From Mucilaginibacter myungsuensis (GTDB lineage: Bacteria > Bacteroidota > Bacteroidia > Sphingobacteriales > Sphingobacteriaceae), in contig NZ_JADFFL010000001.1 of assembly GCF_015222005.1 (NCBI RefSeq), positions 496,001 through 560,000 on the forward strand: a stretch of 64,000 nucleotides of DNA, written 5' to 3'. The notes below the pieces were generated by a model. The model was not told the DNA's origin. It saw nothing but the letters and a program-made list of their open reading frames with translations, and searched no databases. Positions 48,711 to 57,054 of this stretch are shown here, in pieces (the stretch's first letter is position 1; each line of letters begins with the position of its first letter). A program made the translations under genes and the position numbers.

Positions 48711-51368
48711 TTATAAGGTGAACATCACCTTACCTAAAATGATCCTGCCCGGGATACGGTAGGTGCTTGACGTGTAAACGTTGGCCGATAGATAGACCGC
48801 GCTGTAGGTTTTGGTATCTAACAAATTCTGCGCCGTCAGTTCCAGATCTATTTTGGCTTTCTTGAATTTGTATCTTAACGATGCATCGGCAAAGGTATAG
48901 TTCAGATCGTTTGCGCCCGGCTGGTGGGTGTAATAATGATCGCCCGACAGACTGGTAAAAAAGTTATCCAGCGGGTTGTAATTAATGGTTGCCGATTGCT
49001 GCAAACGCTCAAAACTGGCGGTATTGGCAATAGCCGATGATCTGCTGTTGGTACGCGTATAACTGCCGCGATAAGCAAAGTTCACCCTGTCAGCGATCTT
49101 GGTATCGGTACCAAAGCCTGCCGTTTGTGATATGGTGGTGAAAGGCAATGTCACACCATTTTGTAACTGGTTAAGCTTGCTGGTAGTGTAGCCTAAACTG
49201 GCGCTGAAAGTGGTACGCAGCCCAAAAGAATACTTGCTGATGTTACCACCAAAATTCCAGGCATCCATTTTATTGTCGAAAGGCAGTACCACACGTTGCG
49301 ATATATCATTGCTTAAAACAGTAGAGCTTATCGTATTAGCATACTGATGGTTATACGATGCCGTCAGCCCGAAAAAGAACAGCGTGATAGCTTTGCGATA
49401 ATTGAAAGATAAAGCAGCTGTCTGGCTTTGGCGTTCGGTCAGGTCGGCGTTGTTGGCGCTTAAATTACGGTAGTTGCTTAAGATAGTACCACGGTAAATA
49501 TCCTGCATGCCGCCTATCGAGTTACGGAAATTATAGCTGGCGGTAATGTAATTTTCGATACCGCTTTGGAATTTAACGTATGCCTGCGGATCAAAATACA
49601 AGCGCGTCAGTTCCTTCTTCAATTGATATTGCAGATCGCTATACCGGGTCTCCATCAGCGTCAACGGTAAGGATACGTTCACTTTCCACTTTTGGCCCGG
49701 GTAATCAAAGTTAGCCGAGGTGTAAACCCTGTCACGGCGCCAATCAACATTATTAACAGACGACATAGAGAACGGGTTGGCGCTGCCGTCCAATTGCGTA
49801 ACGGTCAGATCCGATGTCAGGTTCTGCTTGATCGCGCCAAAGCCTGCACGGTAACTTTGTGTGATGCCGCCATTGTTAGGAATGCGGTAAGACACATAAT
49901 TATTGGTAGACCAGTTGGGGATGTTCAACCTTTGCGCAAGCGAGCGGTAAGGCAAGCTATCATTAAATACCCCAGGGTTATGGTTAGGGTCTATCAGCAA
50001 ACGCTCAGGTTCGTTAGAGTGATTGAGCGTGCTGTACAATTCCCAAATGCTACCATTTTTCAAGGTGTTCATCATATTGAACGTGTTGGTCAGGTTCAAC
50101 TGGTTATCGGTAAAATTTTGATTCACCGGTCGGTTGTTCGCTACCAATCCAGAGAGTGCCGAATTACGGATATAGTCGGCGCTGAAACTATTGTTCAGAT
50201 AATATTTGGCGCTGTTCACGTTGATCAAAAACTGGCTGCGCAGGGCATCCAGGCGACGGTTGTTACGCTGCGTCTCAGAGAAATTGATGATGCTATCCCT
50301 GTCTATGGTCTGATTCTCTTTACTGTAATCCTGGCGCTGATCATCTCGCAGGTAGGATATGTTGGCCCGCAACTGCACGTCCTTTTTAAGGTTGAACAGG
50401 TTATTCAGATTGGCCAAACCCGACTTATTGAACAGGTAACGGTTACGCGGCAGATCAGGGTCGCCGGCCGTACCTAAAGATAAAAGCGTGCTCGGCGCAT
50501 CGGCACCGGCCGAGAAGTTGTGCGATATCAGGTCGCTGCTAATGTCATTACCTACGTTATTACCTTTAAGGTAATTGATGGCCTTGTATTTATCTTTAAA
50601 TGCCATGGCATTTAGTTCGCCGTAGTAGTTGCCGGGCAAACCAGCGCCGACGGTCTCCTGCCCTATCAGTTGCACTTTGGCATCCTTTTTCATGGTCAGG
50701 TTAATGGCGACGTCCTCACTTACCACCTTATCCTTCAGCATTTTGATGGGCTGATGATTTTCCATCACCTGCACCTGATCTACCACGCCATTGGGGATAC
50801 TACTGGTCGCGATGTTATACTTGTCATCCAGCAGGTTATCGCCGCCGATGTATAGGTTTGATATCGACTTACCGTTGTAGCTGATCTTGCCGTTCTTATC
50901 TACATCGATACCCGGCAGTTTCTTGATCACATCGCCGATCACCCTATCCTGCGGACTGCTGAACTCGGATACCTTGTAACTAATGGTATCGCCGCTTACA
51001 CGCAAACGCGGGTTCTTATCTTTAATGGTGACCGTTTTTAATTGGTTTGATGCGCTGCCCAGTTTAAAAATATACGGCGTAGTAAGACTGGTGACGGCAC
51101 GTACCTCTTTTTTAAAGCCGATGCTGCTCACTTCTAACTGCAACTTGCTCTGATCCGCGTCAGCCGGGACTGCAAGCGTGAAAGCGCCCTTATCGCCGCT
51201 TGTGGTATAGGCTATGATCAGGTTGCCGCTTTTCAGGTTTACGCTGGCAAAGGTGACTGGCTTACCCAGGCTATCCAAAATATTGCCTTTGATGCTTTGC
51301 GCATGGCAAAACCCAGCCATTAGCACCCATACAATAGATGCTATGGCCGATCTTAAAAGGTGCCTCAT
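48711..51368 (-). CDS. Outer-membrane beta-barrel receptor, GLPGLI-partner type
   Basis: 885 residues with a signal peptide (ASIVWVLMAGFCHAQ). The CarboxypepD_reg-like domain (IKGNILDSLGKPVTFASVNL, ~24-110) is followed by a plug-like segment (GDTISYKVSEFSSPQDRVIGDVIKKLPG, ~125-230) and an OMP barrel ending ILGKVMFTL. It overlaps the GLPGLI gene by 4 nt and is translated with it. Pairs of a GLPGLI protein with this type of barrel are frequent in Bacteroidota. The role is unknown but may concern import or secretion of peptides. It is a distant relative of the barrel protein at 40710. Confidence 0.88.
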   Translation of the reverse strand: MRHLLRSAIASIVWVLMAGFCHAQSIKGNILDSLGKPVTFASVNLKSGNLIIAYTTSGDKGAFTLAVPADADQSKLQLEVSSIGFKKEVRAVTSLTTPYIFKLGSASNQLKTVTIKDKNPRLRVSGDTISYKVSEFSSPQDRVIGDVIKKLPGIDVDKNGKISYNGKSISNLYIGGDNLLDDKYNIATSSIPNGVVDQVQVMENHQPIKMLKDKVVSEDVAINLTMKKDAKVQLIGQETVGAGLPGNYYGELNAMAFKDKYKAINYLKGNNVGNDISSDLISHNFSAGADAPSTLLSLGTAGDPDLPRNRYLFNKSGLANLNNLFNLKKDVQLRANISYLRDDQRQDYSKENQTIDRDSIINFSETQRNNRRLDALRSQFLINVNSAKYYLNNSFSADYIRNSALSGLVANNRPVNQNFTDNQLNLTNTFNMMNTLKNGSIWELYSTLNHSNEPERLLIDPNHNPGVFNDSLPYRSLAQRLNIPNWSTNNYVSYRIPNNGGITQSYRAGFGAIKQNLTSDLTVTQLDGSANPFSMSSVNNVDWRRDRVYTSANFDYPGQKWKVNVSLPLTLMETRYSDLQYQLKKELTRLYFDPQAYVKFQSGIENYITASYNFRNSIGGMQDIYRGTILSNYRNLSANNADLTERQSQTAALSFNYRKAITLFFFGLTASYNHQYANTISSTVLSNDISQRVVLPFDNKMDAWNFGGNISKYSFGLRTTFSASLGYTTSKLNQLQNGVTLPFTTISQTAGFGTDTKIADRVNFAYRGSYTRTNSRSSAIANTASFERLQQSATINYNPLDNFFTSLSGDHYYTHQPGANDLNYTFADASLRYKFKKAKIDLELTAQNLLDTKTYSAVYLSANVYTSSTYRIPGRIILGKVMFTL

Positions 51369-52381
51369 TTTTTCTCGGGCAGTTCTAACGGATTGTTGAT
51401 CTCGGAAGCGCCGCCCGCACCCGGGCCTGCACTAAAGCTCACGCTACGTACCGAGCCGCCACCGCCGCCTGCCGAGCTGCCCGAAACAAAGTTGGTGGTA
51501 CCGCCGCCGCCCGATGGCGCTACCTGCATACCTGCCGCCGCCATTTGCGACTTGGCAAAACCCTGCGGGTCTTTTTTACGGGCCTCTTCCAGGTTGGCAA
51601 ACTCTTTAGGGCTGGCACGCACGCCCTCTTTGGGCAAAGCGATCAAGTTTGGATCCGCATTAGGGTCGTCGCCACCAATAGTGAACATCCTCACTCCTCC
51701 CTGTCCCATGCCCGGGGCCGGAGCGGCTGCCTCGGTGGTTGCCGGTTTCTCACTTGGCTTAACTTCTTCTAAACTTTCAAACTTAAATTCTACTTCTTTT
51801 TTGCTGTCGTAAGCCTCCACGATCAATCCCGGCAAACCGTTCAGTTTCCACGGACCTGCGTGGAAAGGTACATCCGGGCAGAACCATGCCGTATAGTCTC
51901 GGCCTTTAAAACGACCGGTGGCTTTTTGGCAATGTAACGATCCAAAGCTGGCGGTATCCGCAGTGATCTTCCAATTGATCTTCGGCATATCTTCTTCGAT
52001 CAGATAGGTCGTCATGATCACCGGCTCTTTACGCACCATCTTGTTTTTAGCGGCGAACTGGAATATCTCTGACCGGGTAAGCGGGCGGGTGCTGCTGCCT
52101 TTAATGTTGATCTGGCTATTGCCACGTTGCTCGGCCAATTGCTGCTCCATCTGTTTACGCATCAACGCATCCTGCAACTTCTTATCGTAGCTGCGGTACA
52201 CGCTTGATGTTTGGCCTAAGAACAGCACCATCGCCTCGGTATAAGGCTTATCTTTTTGAGTTGTATCGCGCAGGTGGGTGAATTTGTAGTTCACTACGGC
52301 TTGCGCCATCTCTGCGTCTTGCGCCTTTGCCGACAGTGCAGCCAGCGACGCGAATGCTAAAGTGAGTAAAGTATTTTTCAT
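51365..52381 (-). CDS. GLPGLI family protein
   Basis: 338 residues, signal peptide (NTLLTLAFASLAALSAKAQ). The family name motif is seen exactly as NGLPGLIVEA, with the expected AWFCPDVPFHAGPWKLNGLP context. The C-terminal third is a Gly/Pro/Ala-rich low-complexity tail (PAPGMGQGGVRMF, PSGGGGTTNF, GSSAGGGGGSVRS), longer than in most GLPGLI proteins. The function is unknown. The gene is the first of a two-gene operon with the barrel receptor, and its promoter carries two tandem dyads. Confidence 0.92.
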   Translation of the reverse strand: MKNTLLTLAFASLAALSAKAQDAEMAQAVVNYKFTHLRDTTQKDKPYTEAMVLFLGQTSSVYRSYDKKLQDALMRKQMEQQLAEQRGNSQINIKGSSTRPLTRSEIFQFAAKNKMVRKEPVIMTTYLIEEDMPKINWKITADTASFGSLHCQKATGRFKGRDYTAWFCPDVPFHAGPWKLNGLPGLIVEAYDSKKEVEFKFESLEEVKPSEKPATTEAAAPAPGMGQGGVRMFTIGGDDPNADPNLIALPKEGVRASPKEFANLEEARKKDPQGFAKSQMAAAGMQVAPSGGGGTTNFVSGSSAGGGGGSVRSVSFSAGPGAGGASEINNPLELPEKK

Positions 52382-52431
52382 GAATATTTTAGTTTGTGTT
52401 GGGTATTTGGTTAACCGTTTAAATTATAATT

Positions 52432-52474
52432 CAAATATACGAACGGTTCGTAAGTCTACGAATTAGTCGTAGAC
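52432..52474 (-). promoter_or_regulatory. GLPGLI operon promoter with two TACGA-N5-TCGTA dyads
   Basis: The -7 box TATATTTG is at 52432-52439 on the minus strand, 50 nt before the ATG; TTCG at 52459-52462 stands at -33 with a 19-nt spacer. Two dyads of the same form follow: TACGA-ACGGT-TCGTA (52438-52452) and TACGA-ATTAG-TCGTA (52457-52471, arms extended to 8 bp by GTC/GAC). Their centres are 19 bp apart, so they cover the -7/-33 interval. Such an arrangement fits repression by a dimeric winged-helix regulator of the BlaI/MecI kind, but no such gene is in the window. Confidence 0.65.
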
Positions 52475-52570
52475 ATTTTAACATCTTTTAACAATTGGAG
52501 GATTTGTCTATTGTTGAATTATTGGATGGTCAACTTACTGAAACGGTGAGCATTGGATAGCGTCAAGGTA

Positions 52571-53179
52571 CTAATCCAGCCTGTCTTTGATCACCAAGGT
52601 TTCGGCGACCATATCGTGCAGGCATTGGCGTTTCTTATTCAAAAAAAGTAAGATATAGCCGATGGGAAATGTTAACACCGACAACAGCTTTGCCAGGTTA
52701 CGGGCAAAGGCTTTTGCTTTATCGATAGGTTCGCCGTTGGTATCGCTAACCCTTATTTTGAGGATCTGCTTACCATAAGTCCCCTGCTTTGCCGAGCCTT
52801 CCATCACCACATGGTAAATAAAGTAGGCCAACGGGATAAATACCAATAAACTAACCGGCAGGATGAGCCTGACCATCTTATTCTCGATAAAAAGTATTGC
52901 CACAAAAGCCGGCACCACGAACCAGGCCATCACGATGAGCCAATCTATCACGCTGGCCAGCATCCGCTGATCAAAGCCACCAAAGTACTGCGGCAAAACG
53001 ATCTGCTTACGGAAACCGAACAGTTGGCGCAATTCGGCCACTTCGTGCGCTTCTTTGTAATCGGACATGCCGTCGGTACGTACAAAATCAGTTGGCCTGA
53101 TACCACGCTGTTTAAGCTCGTCCATATCGAACGGGCCTTCGGGTTTACCATTAATTACCAGCAGGTATTTGTTATCCAT
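52571..53179 (-). CDS. GYF_2/RDD membrane protein
   Basis: 202 residues. The N-terminal ~55 residues are a GYF_2 (DUF4339) domain (YLLVINGKPEGPFDMDELKQ). The RDD domain follows with FGGFDQRMLASVIDWLIVM, GTYGKQILKIRVSD and a final helix pair ending in CLHDMVAETLVI. It is a membrane protein of unknown function; the GYF_2 part may bind proline-rich or other peptides on the cytoplasmic side. It is probably a separate unit, because a terminator precedes it on the same strand. Confidence 0.88.
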   Translation of the reverse strand: MDNKYLLVINGKPEGPFDMDELKQRGIRPTDFVRTDGMSDYKEAHEVAELRQLFGFRKQIVLPQYFGGFDQRMLASVIDWLIVMAWFVVPAFVAILFIENKMVRLILPVSLLVFIPLAYFIYHVVMEGSAKQGTYGKQILKIRVSDTNGEPIDKAKAFARNLAKLLSVLTFPIGYILLFLNKKRQCLHDMVAETLVIKDRLD

Positions 53180-53194
53180 CGCACCGCTAAATTA

Positions 53195-53229
53195 CAAAAA
53201 AGGCCTGCAAGACCTAAGTCTGCAGACCT
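53195..53229 (-). terminator. Terminator of the PspC/LiaF-like operon
   Basis: On the minus strand the stem AGGTCTGCAGAC ... GTCTTGCAGGCCT (53201-53229, one mismatch and one bulge) is followed by TTTTTTG (53195-53200). It is about 50 nt after the LiaF-like stop and just before the GYF/RDD start. Confidence 0.75.
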
Positions 53230-53241
53230 CACTATTTTTTT

Positions 53242-53278
53242 ACTTTTTACTTTTAACTTCTGACTTAAGACTCCCGAC
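53242..53278 (-). repeat. ACTTTT/GACTTAAGACT quasi-repeat
   Basis: A short stretch of ACTTTTTAC, ACTTTTAACTTC, TGACTTAAGACTCC and CGACTT variants after the LiaF-like stop. It resembles the word-type spacer elements of the fatty-acid cluster. Confidence 0.4.
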
Positions 53279-54259
53279 TTAATACCTGGTCACTTTAAAT
53301 TCCGACACCCCGCCATCAAAACTAATGATGATCTTCTTTTTAGCGGCGGCATAACCTTCACTCTCGTAGTGGTTATCGTCTATTTTATGGAAGCCTTTAA
53401 AGTCTTTTGATGACAGACCTGTATTAGTGGTGATCTTGCAAGCCGCATCCATTGGCACGCTGATACGTACGCTGGCTGCGCCGGTGTTCACATCAATACG
53501 GGTAGTATCCAAAGGCTGGCCTAATTTCAGTTTGAAAGATGCTGCACCACCGTTAAGGTCAAGGTTGCGCACTTTAAATTTGGTCAGGTCAAAGTTCATT
53601 TCGGCTGCACCGGCTTGTACGTCCACGTCCCAGATCGGTGTAGTGTTCAGTTTGATGTCTACCGAGTTAGCCTTGTTTTTACCAAAATTGAATTTGGTGT
53701 TTTTATTGGTGCTGAATTTGAGGTTATAAACCGAATCCAGAGAGTTAGAGGTGAAGAAATAACCACCGGTGTACTCTTTGGTATCAGCCTGGAACAATTG
53801 AGCCGTGCTATCGGCAATGGTATATCCGGCCGCGCCGCCTTTCACGCTCAGCTTAACTATCTTGGCATCAGCATGGAACGGCTCTATAAAGCTGTTCAGC
53901 TTGGCTGCTTTGCCGTCGCTGTCGTTATCGTCAAAATCAAATTCGAAACCGTCGTTATCATTATCGTCGCTTTTGAAATTAAAGTGCGGTACGTTGTTGC
54001 GCCATCCCTGGCGGTCGTTCTCGAAACGGCCAAATACCAATACGAACAAGCCCAACACAACCACACCGATCTTAAGGGCACTCGCCCAACCAGAGCGATT
54101 GTTAGCGAAGATAAGGTTGATACCGGCAATGACCACAAACACCGGCCATAACCTCAAAATGCTCCAAAAATGCAGGTGGATAACACCAAAACTACTTAGT
54201 AAAAATATGACGCCCAGGCAGATCAGTATGGTACCGGGGACTAATTTATCGTGTCTCAT
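53279..54259 (-). CDS. LiaF/DUF5668-like membrane protein
   Basis: 326 residues. The N-terminal ~85 residues hold three or four helices of the DUF5668/LiaI-LiaF-TM type (GTILICLGVIFLLSSFGVIHLHFWSILRLWPVFVVIAG). An Asp/Asn-rich linker (DDNDNDGFEFDFDDNDSDG) follows, then a beta-helical domain with LSVKGGAAGY, VQAGAAEMNFDLTKF and LNGGAASFKLKLGQP repeats typical of LiaF-like C-termini. LiaF-type proteins take part in envelope-stress sensing. The PspC gene is immediately upstream (21 nt), as in other Bacteroidota. Confidence 0.85.
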   Translation of the reverse strand: MRHDKLVPGTILICLGVIFLLSSFGVIHLHFWSILRLWPVFVVIAGINLIFANNRSGWASALKIGVVVLGLFVLVFGRFENDRQGWRNNVPHFNFKSDDNDNDGFEFDFDDNDSDGKAAKLNSFIEPFHADAKIVKLSVKGGAAGYTIADSTAQLFQADTKEYTGGYFFTSNSLDSVYNLKFSTNKNTKFNFGKNKANSVDIKLNTTPIWDVDVQAGAAEMNFDLTKFKVRNLDLNGGAASFKLKLGQPLDTTRIDVNTGAASVRISVPMDAACKITTNTGLSSKDFKGFHKIDDNHYESEGYAAAKKKIIISFDGGVSEFKVTRY

Positions 54260-54280
54260 GATGAATGATATGCTAAGGGG

Positions 54281-54820
54281 TTAAACAGTTGGGTTAGTAT
54301 CGTCGGTTTTAGGGGCTTCGGGCTCGTCGGCTTTAAAGCTATCTTTAAAAGTATCCTTTTTTTCCCAGTCCTTTTGCTCCCAAGGTTGTTCTTTTTTACC
54401 GCTGAACAGTACGGCTACACCGACACCGATCAAAATAACCGGCCAAACGTAACGGAAATCAATATCAGGGATGATGTCGAAATTATCGAACAAAAATCCC
54501 AGACCGATAACCACCAGGATAGCACCTACGATAACCGATGCTGAAGAGGTTTTTTTAGGCTGATTGAATACCGGCGGAATAGGCTCGGCACCGAACGGCG
54601 GAACGGTATAATCTACATTGATATTGGGGATACCGTAAGGTTTTTTAGGCAACACCGCCCAAAGCACCAGGTATAGCACTACGCCTGTACCTTTTAAAAT
54701 TAAAGCTAATAAGAACAATACCCTCATTACGGATACGTCGATACCAAAATATTCGGCTAAGCCGGCGCAAACACCACCCAATGTTTTGTGGAGGTCGTCG
54801 CGATATAATTTCTTTTCCAT
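54281..54820 (-). CDS. PspC domain protein
   Basis: 179 residues. The PspC domain (~1-60) is typical: KKLYRDDLHKTLGGVCAGLAEYFGIDVSVMRVLFLL. Two further helices (~115-150, with a short membrane segment VWPVILIGVGVAVLF) and a Lys/Asp-rich tail follow. PspC proteins sense or respond to envelope stress. It forms an operon with the LiaF-like gene. Confidence 0.92.
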   Translation of the reverse strand: MEKKLYRDDLHKTLGGVCAGLAEYFGIDVSVMRVLFLLALILKGTGVVLYLVLWAVLPKKPYGIPNINVDYTVPPFGAEPIPPVFNQPKKTSSASVIVGAILVVIGLGFLFDNFDIIPDIDFRYVWPVILIGVGVAVLFSGKKEQPWEQKDWEKKDTFKDSFKADEPEAPKTDDTNPTV

Positions 54821-54859
54821 GATCGTTTTTAAAAATTGAGTTAAAGTTTTGCTTTGTAC

Positions 54860-55564
54860 TTATAACTGGCCGAACACAGGTTTTATAGTGATCTGATCAA
54901 CATTTGCTCCCGGGCTCATGCGATAGGCATTGACAATTGCCGATGCGATATCGTTGGGCATGATGAACTTCGCGCCATCCACCGCTACCCCGTCCCAGGA
55001 TGATGTCAGTGTCGACCCCGGGATCACCGCGGTCACTTTAACACCATATTGCTGTAATTCTAACCTCATTACGTTATTAAGACCCAGCAACCCAAACTTT
55101 GTTACACTATACATACCGGCATTTGTTACAACATCTATCGATGCCGACGAACAGATATTAAAAATGTGCCCTTTGCGCTCCCTGATCAGGCTTTTACCGA
55201 AGTACCGATAAAGCTCGTAAGCAGGCAGCAGATTGGTATTCAGTAGTTTCTGAAAAACATCATCATCGTCATCTAAAATACTGGTAGGCTGATAGATACC
55301 GGCGTTATTGACGACCACATCGATAAAGCCCAACGTTTCTTCAGCCGCTTTAGCAAAGGCTTGAATGTCTTCCTTTTTACTTACATCGGCCTTAACAGTC
55401 ACGATGTTAGCATTGGCATTTATTCCTAAAAGTTCTGTTTTAAAAGTATCCAGTTCAGCTTCGTTCCGGCTGCAAATAGCCAGGTTAAAACCTTCTTTTG
55501 CGAATGTTATGGCGATAGCGCGACCCATACCACGGGTAGCGCCGGTTATTAATGCGTTTTTCAT
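54860..55564 (-). CDS. Short-chain dehydrogenase/reductase
   Basis: 234 residues from the ATG at 55564; a start 17 codons upstream would overlap the toxin gene and has no SDR similarity. NAD(P) motif TGATRGMGRAIA (~7-18), NNAG (VVNNAGIYQP), catalytic Ser (NICSSASID) and YxxxK (MYSVTKFGL) are all present. It is a classical SDR; the substrate is unknown, and generic annotation would be 3-ketoacyl-ACP reductase. It lies 31 nt after the toxin stop. Confidence 0.9.
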   Translation of the reverse strand: MKNALITGATRGMGRAIAITFAKEGFNLAICSRNEAELDTFKTELLGINANANIVTVKADVSKKEDIQAFAKAAEETLGFIDVVVNNAGIYQPTSILDDDDDVFQKLLNTNLLPAYELYRYFGKSLIRERKGHIFNICSSASIDVVTNAGMYSVTKFGLLGLNNVMRLELQQYGVKVTAVIPGSTLTSSWDGVAVDGAKFIMPNDIASAIVNAYRMSPGANVDQITIKPVFGQL

Positions 55565-55595
55565 GAATAAAAAGGTTGCTGTTCGATATTCCCAC

Positions 55596-55925
55596 TTAGG
55601 AGAACAAATTAACAAGAGTTTTTGTAACGGCAGCTATTACACCAGAATTTGCTGTGGCGGCTTTGCGGATGATCATCTTTTTATCGGCCGTAAATATCCT
55701 TGATGGCCGGATATTAGACGCAACGGGAAGCGTACCGTTTACAAGTTCAGCGGCAGTTAAACCTATCGCATAAGCATCTGAACTTTGTTGACTGGTGATC
55801 TGGCATAGGATAATATCATCCCCTGGAAGGTCCTTCAAAACGAACGCTGGGCGACGTTTACTGCCCGAAAGATCAGAAAAAGGAAATGGGATAACAACGA
55901 TATCGCCTTTTACAAATCCTGCCAT
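55596..55925 (-). CDS. MazF/PemK-type endoribonuclease toxin
   Basis: 109 residues, full length for this family. The signature GDIVVIPFPFSDLSGSKRRPAFVL is at the N-terminus; ILCQITSQ and the later IRPSRIFTADKKMI follow the fold. The conserved Arg in KRRPA and the Thr/Ser in QITSQ are the expected catalytic residues. MazF toxins cut mRNA when not held by the antitoxin. The antitoxin gene lies upstream with 16 nt overlap. Confidence 0.92.
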   Translation of the reverse strand: MAGFVKGDIVVIPFPFSDLSGSKRRPAFVLKDLPGDDIILCQITSQQSSDAYAIGLTAAELVNGTLPVASNIRPSRIFTADKKMIIRKAATANSGVIAAVTKTLVNLFS

Positions 55926-56128
55926 GCCGCGTCCTCTTCTTTAGTTAACCACTCTTTAGCTAAAACTTGTTCAGTTGCGAAATGCGTGAACGGCAGATCA
56001 TCAGCAGGTTTGACACGCAAAGGCTCATCAATAGCGAACGCTATCACTTCCACGTCTTTACCTATCAATTCTTCAGGGACATCAATTGATATCTTGCTGC
56101 TACTTGGCTTAACTATCGTACGTACCAT
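55910..56128 (-). CDS. Antitoxin of the MazF-type pair
   Basis: 72 residues from the ATG at 56128, the only ATG in the mature frame. The N-terminus is MVRTIVKPSSSKISIDVPEEL, a short basic/beta DNA-binding-like start, and the C-terminus is acidic and Trp-containing (AKEWLTKEEDAAWQDL), expected to wrap the toxin. It overlaps the toxin start by 16 nt. I do not assign it to a named antitoxin family; the position and size make the role likely. A -7 box abuts the start codon. Confidence 0.8.
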   Translation of the reverse strand: MVRTIVKPSSSKISIDVPEELIGKDVEVIAFAIDEPLRVKPADDLPFTHFATEQVLAKEWLTKEEDAAWQDL

Positions 56129-56131
56129 AAA

Positions 56132-56139
56132 CAAATATA
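56132..56139 (-). promoter_or_regulatory. -7 box abutting the antitoxin start (TATATTTG)
   Basis: Exact TAnnTTTG separated from the ATG at 56128 by TTT only. Transcription from it would give a leaderless mRNA. The region further upstream (56140-56322) shows no better promoter for this operon. Confidence 0.45.
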
Positions 56140-56322
56140 CTAAAAGCTCAGGATATGTTTTGACCTGGTGTTTACGATAATTTAGTTGCCTCCGAAAACA
56201 ATTAGGAGCAAACATCAATTATGTATGCGATAAGCAATACCCGATTATTATAAAAATAACGTTATTTTGGTCGTCTTAAGGTTTATCTTTAAAGCTGAAA
56301 TTATTCAACAACTATACACTAC

Positions 56323-57054
56323 ATGTTCACAGCCCTTGGCAAATACATACTTCTGCTTCGCCTAAGCTTTAAAAAGCCCGAAAAGTTCAGCGTTTACTGG
56401 AACGAGGTAATGCGCGAAATGGTCTCTATCGGGGTCGGTTCTTTAGGCATCATCTGCATCATCTCCGTATTTATCGGCGCGGTAGCTACTATCCAGGTAG
56501 CATTCCAATTGGCCAGTCCGCTGGTACCTAAAAGTATCGCCGGTAGTATCTCGCGAGATTCGACAATATTAGAATTCAGTCCAACTATTTCAGCGCTGGT
56601 CTTGGCCGGCCGTGTCGGATCCAGCATCGCGTCAGAGATAGGCACCATGCGGGTTACCGAACAGATAGACGCGCTGGAGATCATGGGGGTTAACGCGCCC
56701 GGTTTCCTGATCGCACCTAAGATCATTGCCGGTATATCCATGATCCCTTTACTGGTGATCATATCGGTTATATTGGGTTTAAGCGGCGGTTACATCGCTT
56801 GTTTAGTGACCGGCAGCATTGCCCCGGTAGAATATATCACCGGTCTGCAAGATGGTTTCGACCCGATCATTGTTACCGTTTGCGCCGTTAAATCGGTAGT
56901 TTACGGTTTCCTGATCACGTCTATCTGTGCTTACAACGGTTTCTATACCGAAGGCGGTGCTTTAGAAGTTGGCCAGTCTGCCACTCAGGGCGTTGTTTAT
57001 AGCTGTGTTATGGTTTTATTTGCCGATTTAATGGTCTCAAGCTTGTTATTATGA
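56323..57054 (+). CDS. mlaE: MlaE-family lipid ABC permease
   Basis: 243 residues with about five helices. The MlaE signature is visible: NEVMREMVSIGVGSLGIICIISVFIGA, then REST-type SRDSTILEFSPTISALVLAGRVGSSIASEIGTMRVTEQIDALEIMGVN. It forms an inner-membrane permease for phospholipid transport between the membranes. It overlaps the ATPase gene by 4 nt. A substrate-binding MCE protein gene (mlaD) is not found next to it. Confidence 0.93.
   Translation: MFTALGKYILLLRLSFKKPEKFSVYWNEVMREMVSIGVGSLGIICIISVFIGAVATIQVAFQLASPLVPKSIAGSISRDSTILEFSPTISALVLAGRVGSSIASEIGTMRVTEQIDALEIMGVNAPGFLIAPKIIAGISMIPLLVIISVILGLSGGYIACLVTGSIAPVEYITGLQDGFDPIIVTVCAVKSVVYGFLITSICAYNGFYTEGGALEVGQSATQGVVYSCVMVLFADLMVSSLLL

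Noticed and set aside
49692..50477. 261-codon plus-strand ORF inside the barrel receptor gene
   Set aside because: It is antisense to a receptor with clear signal peptide, plug and barrel segments; a long shadow frame due to codon bias.
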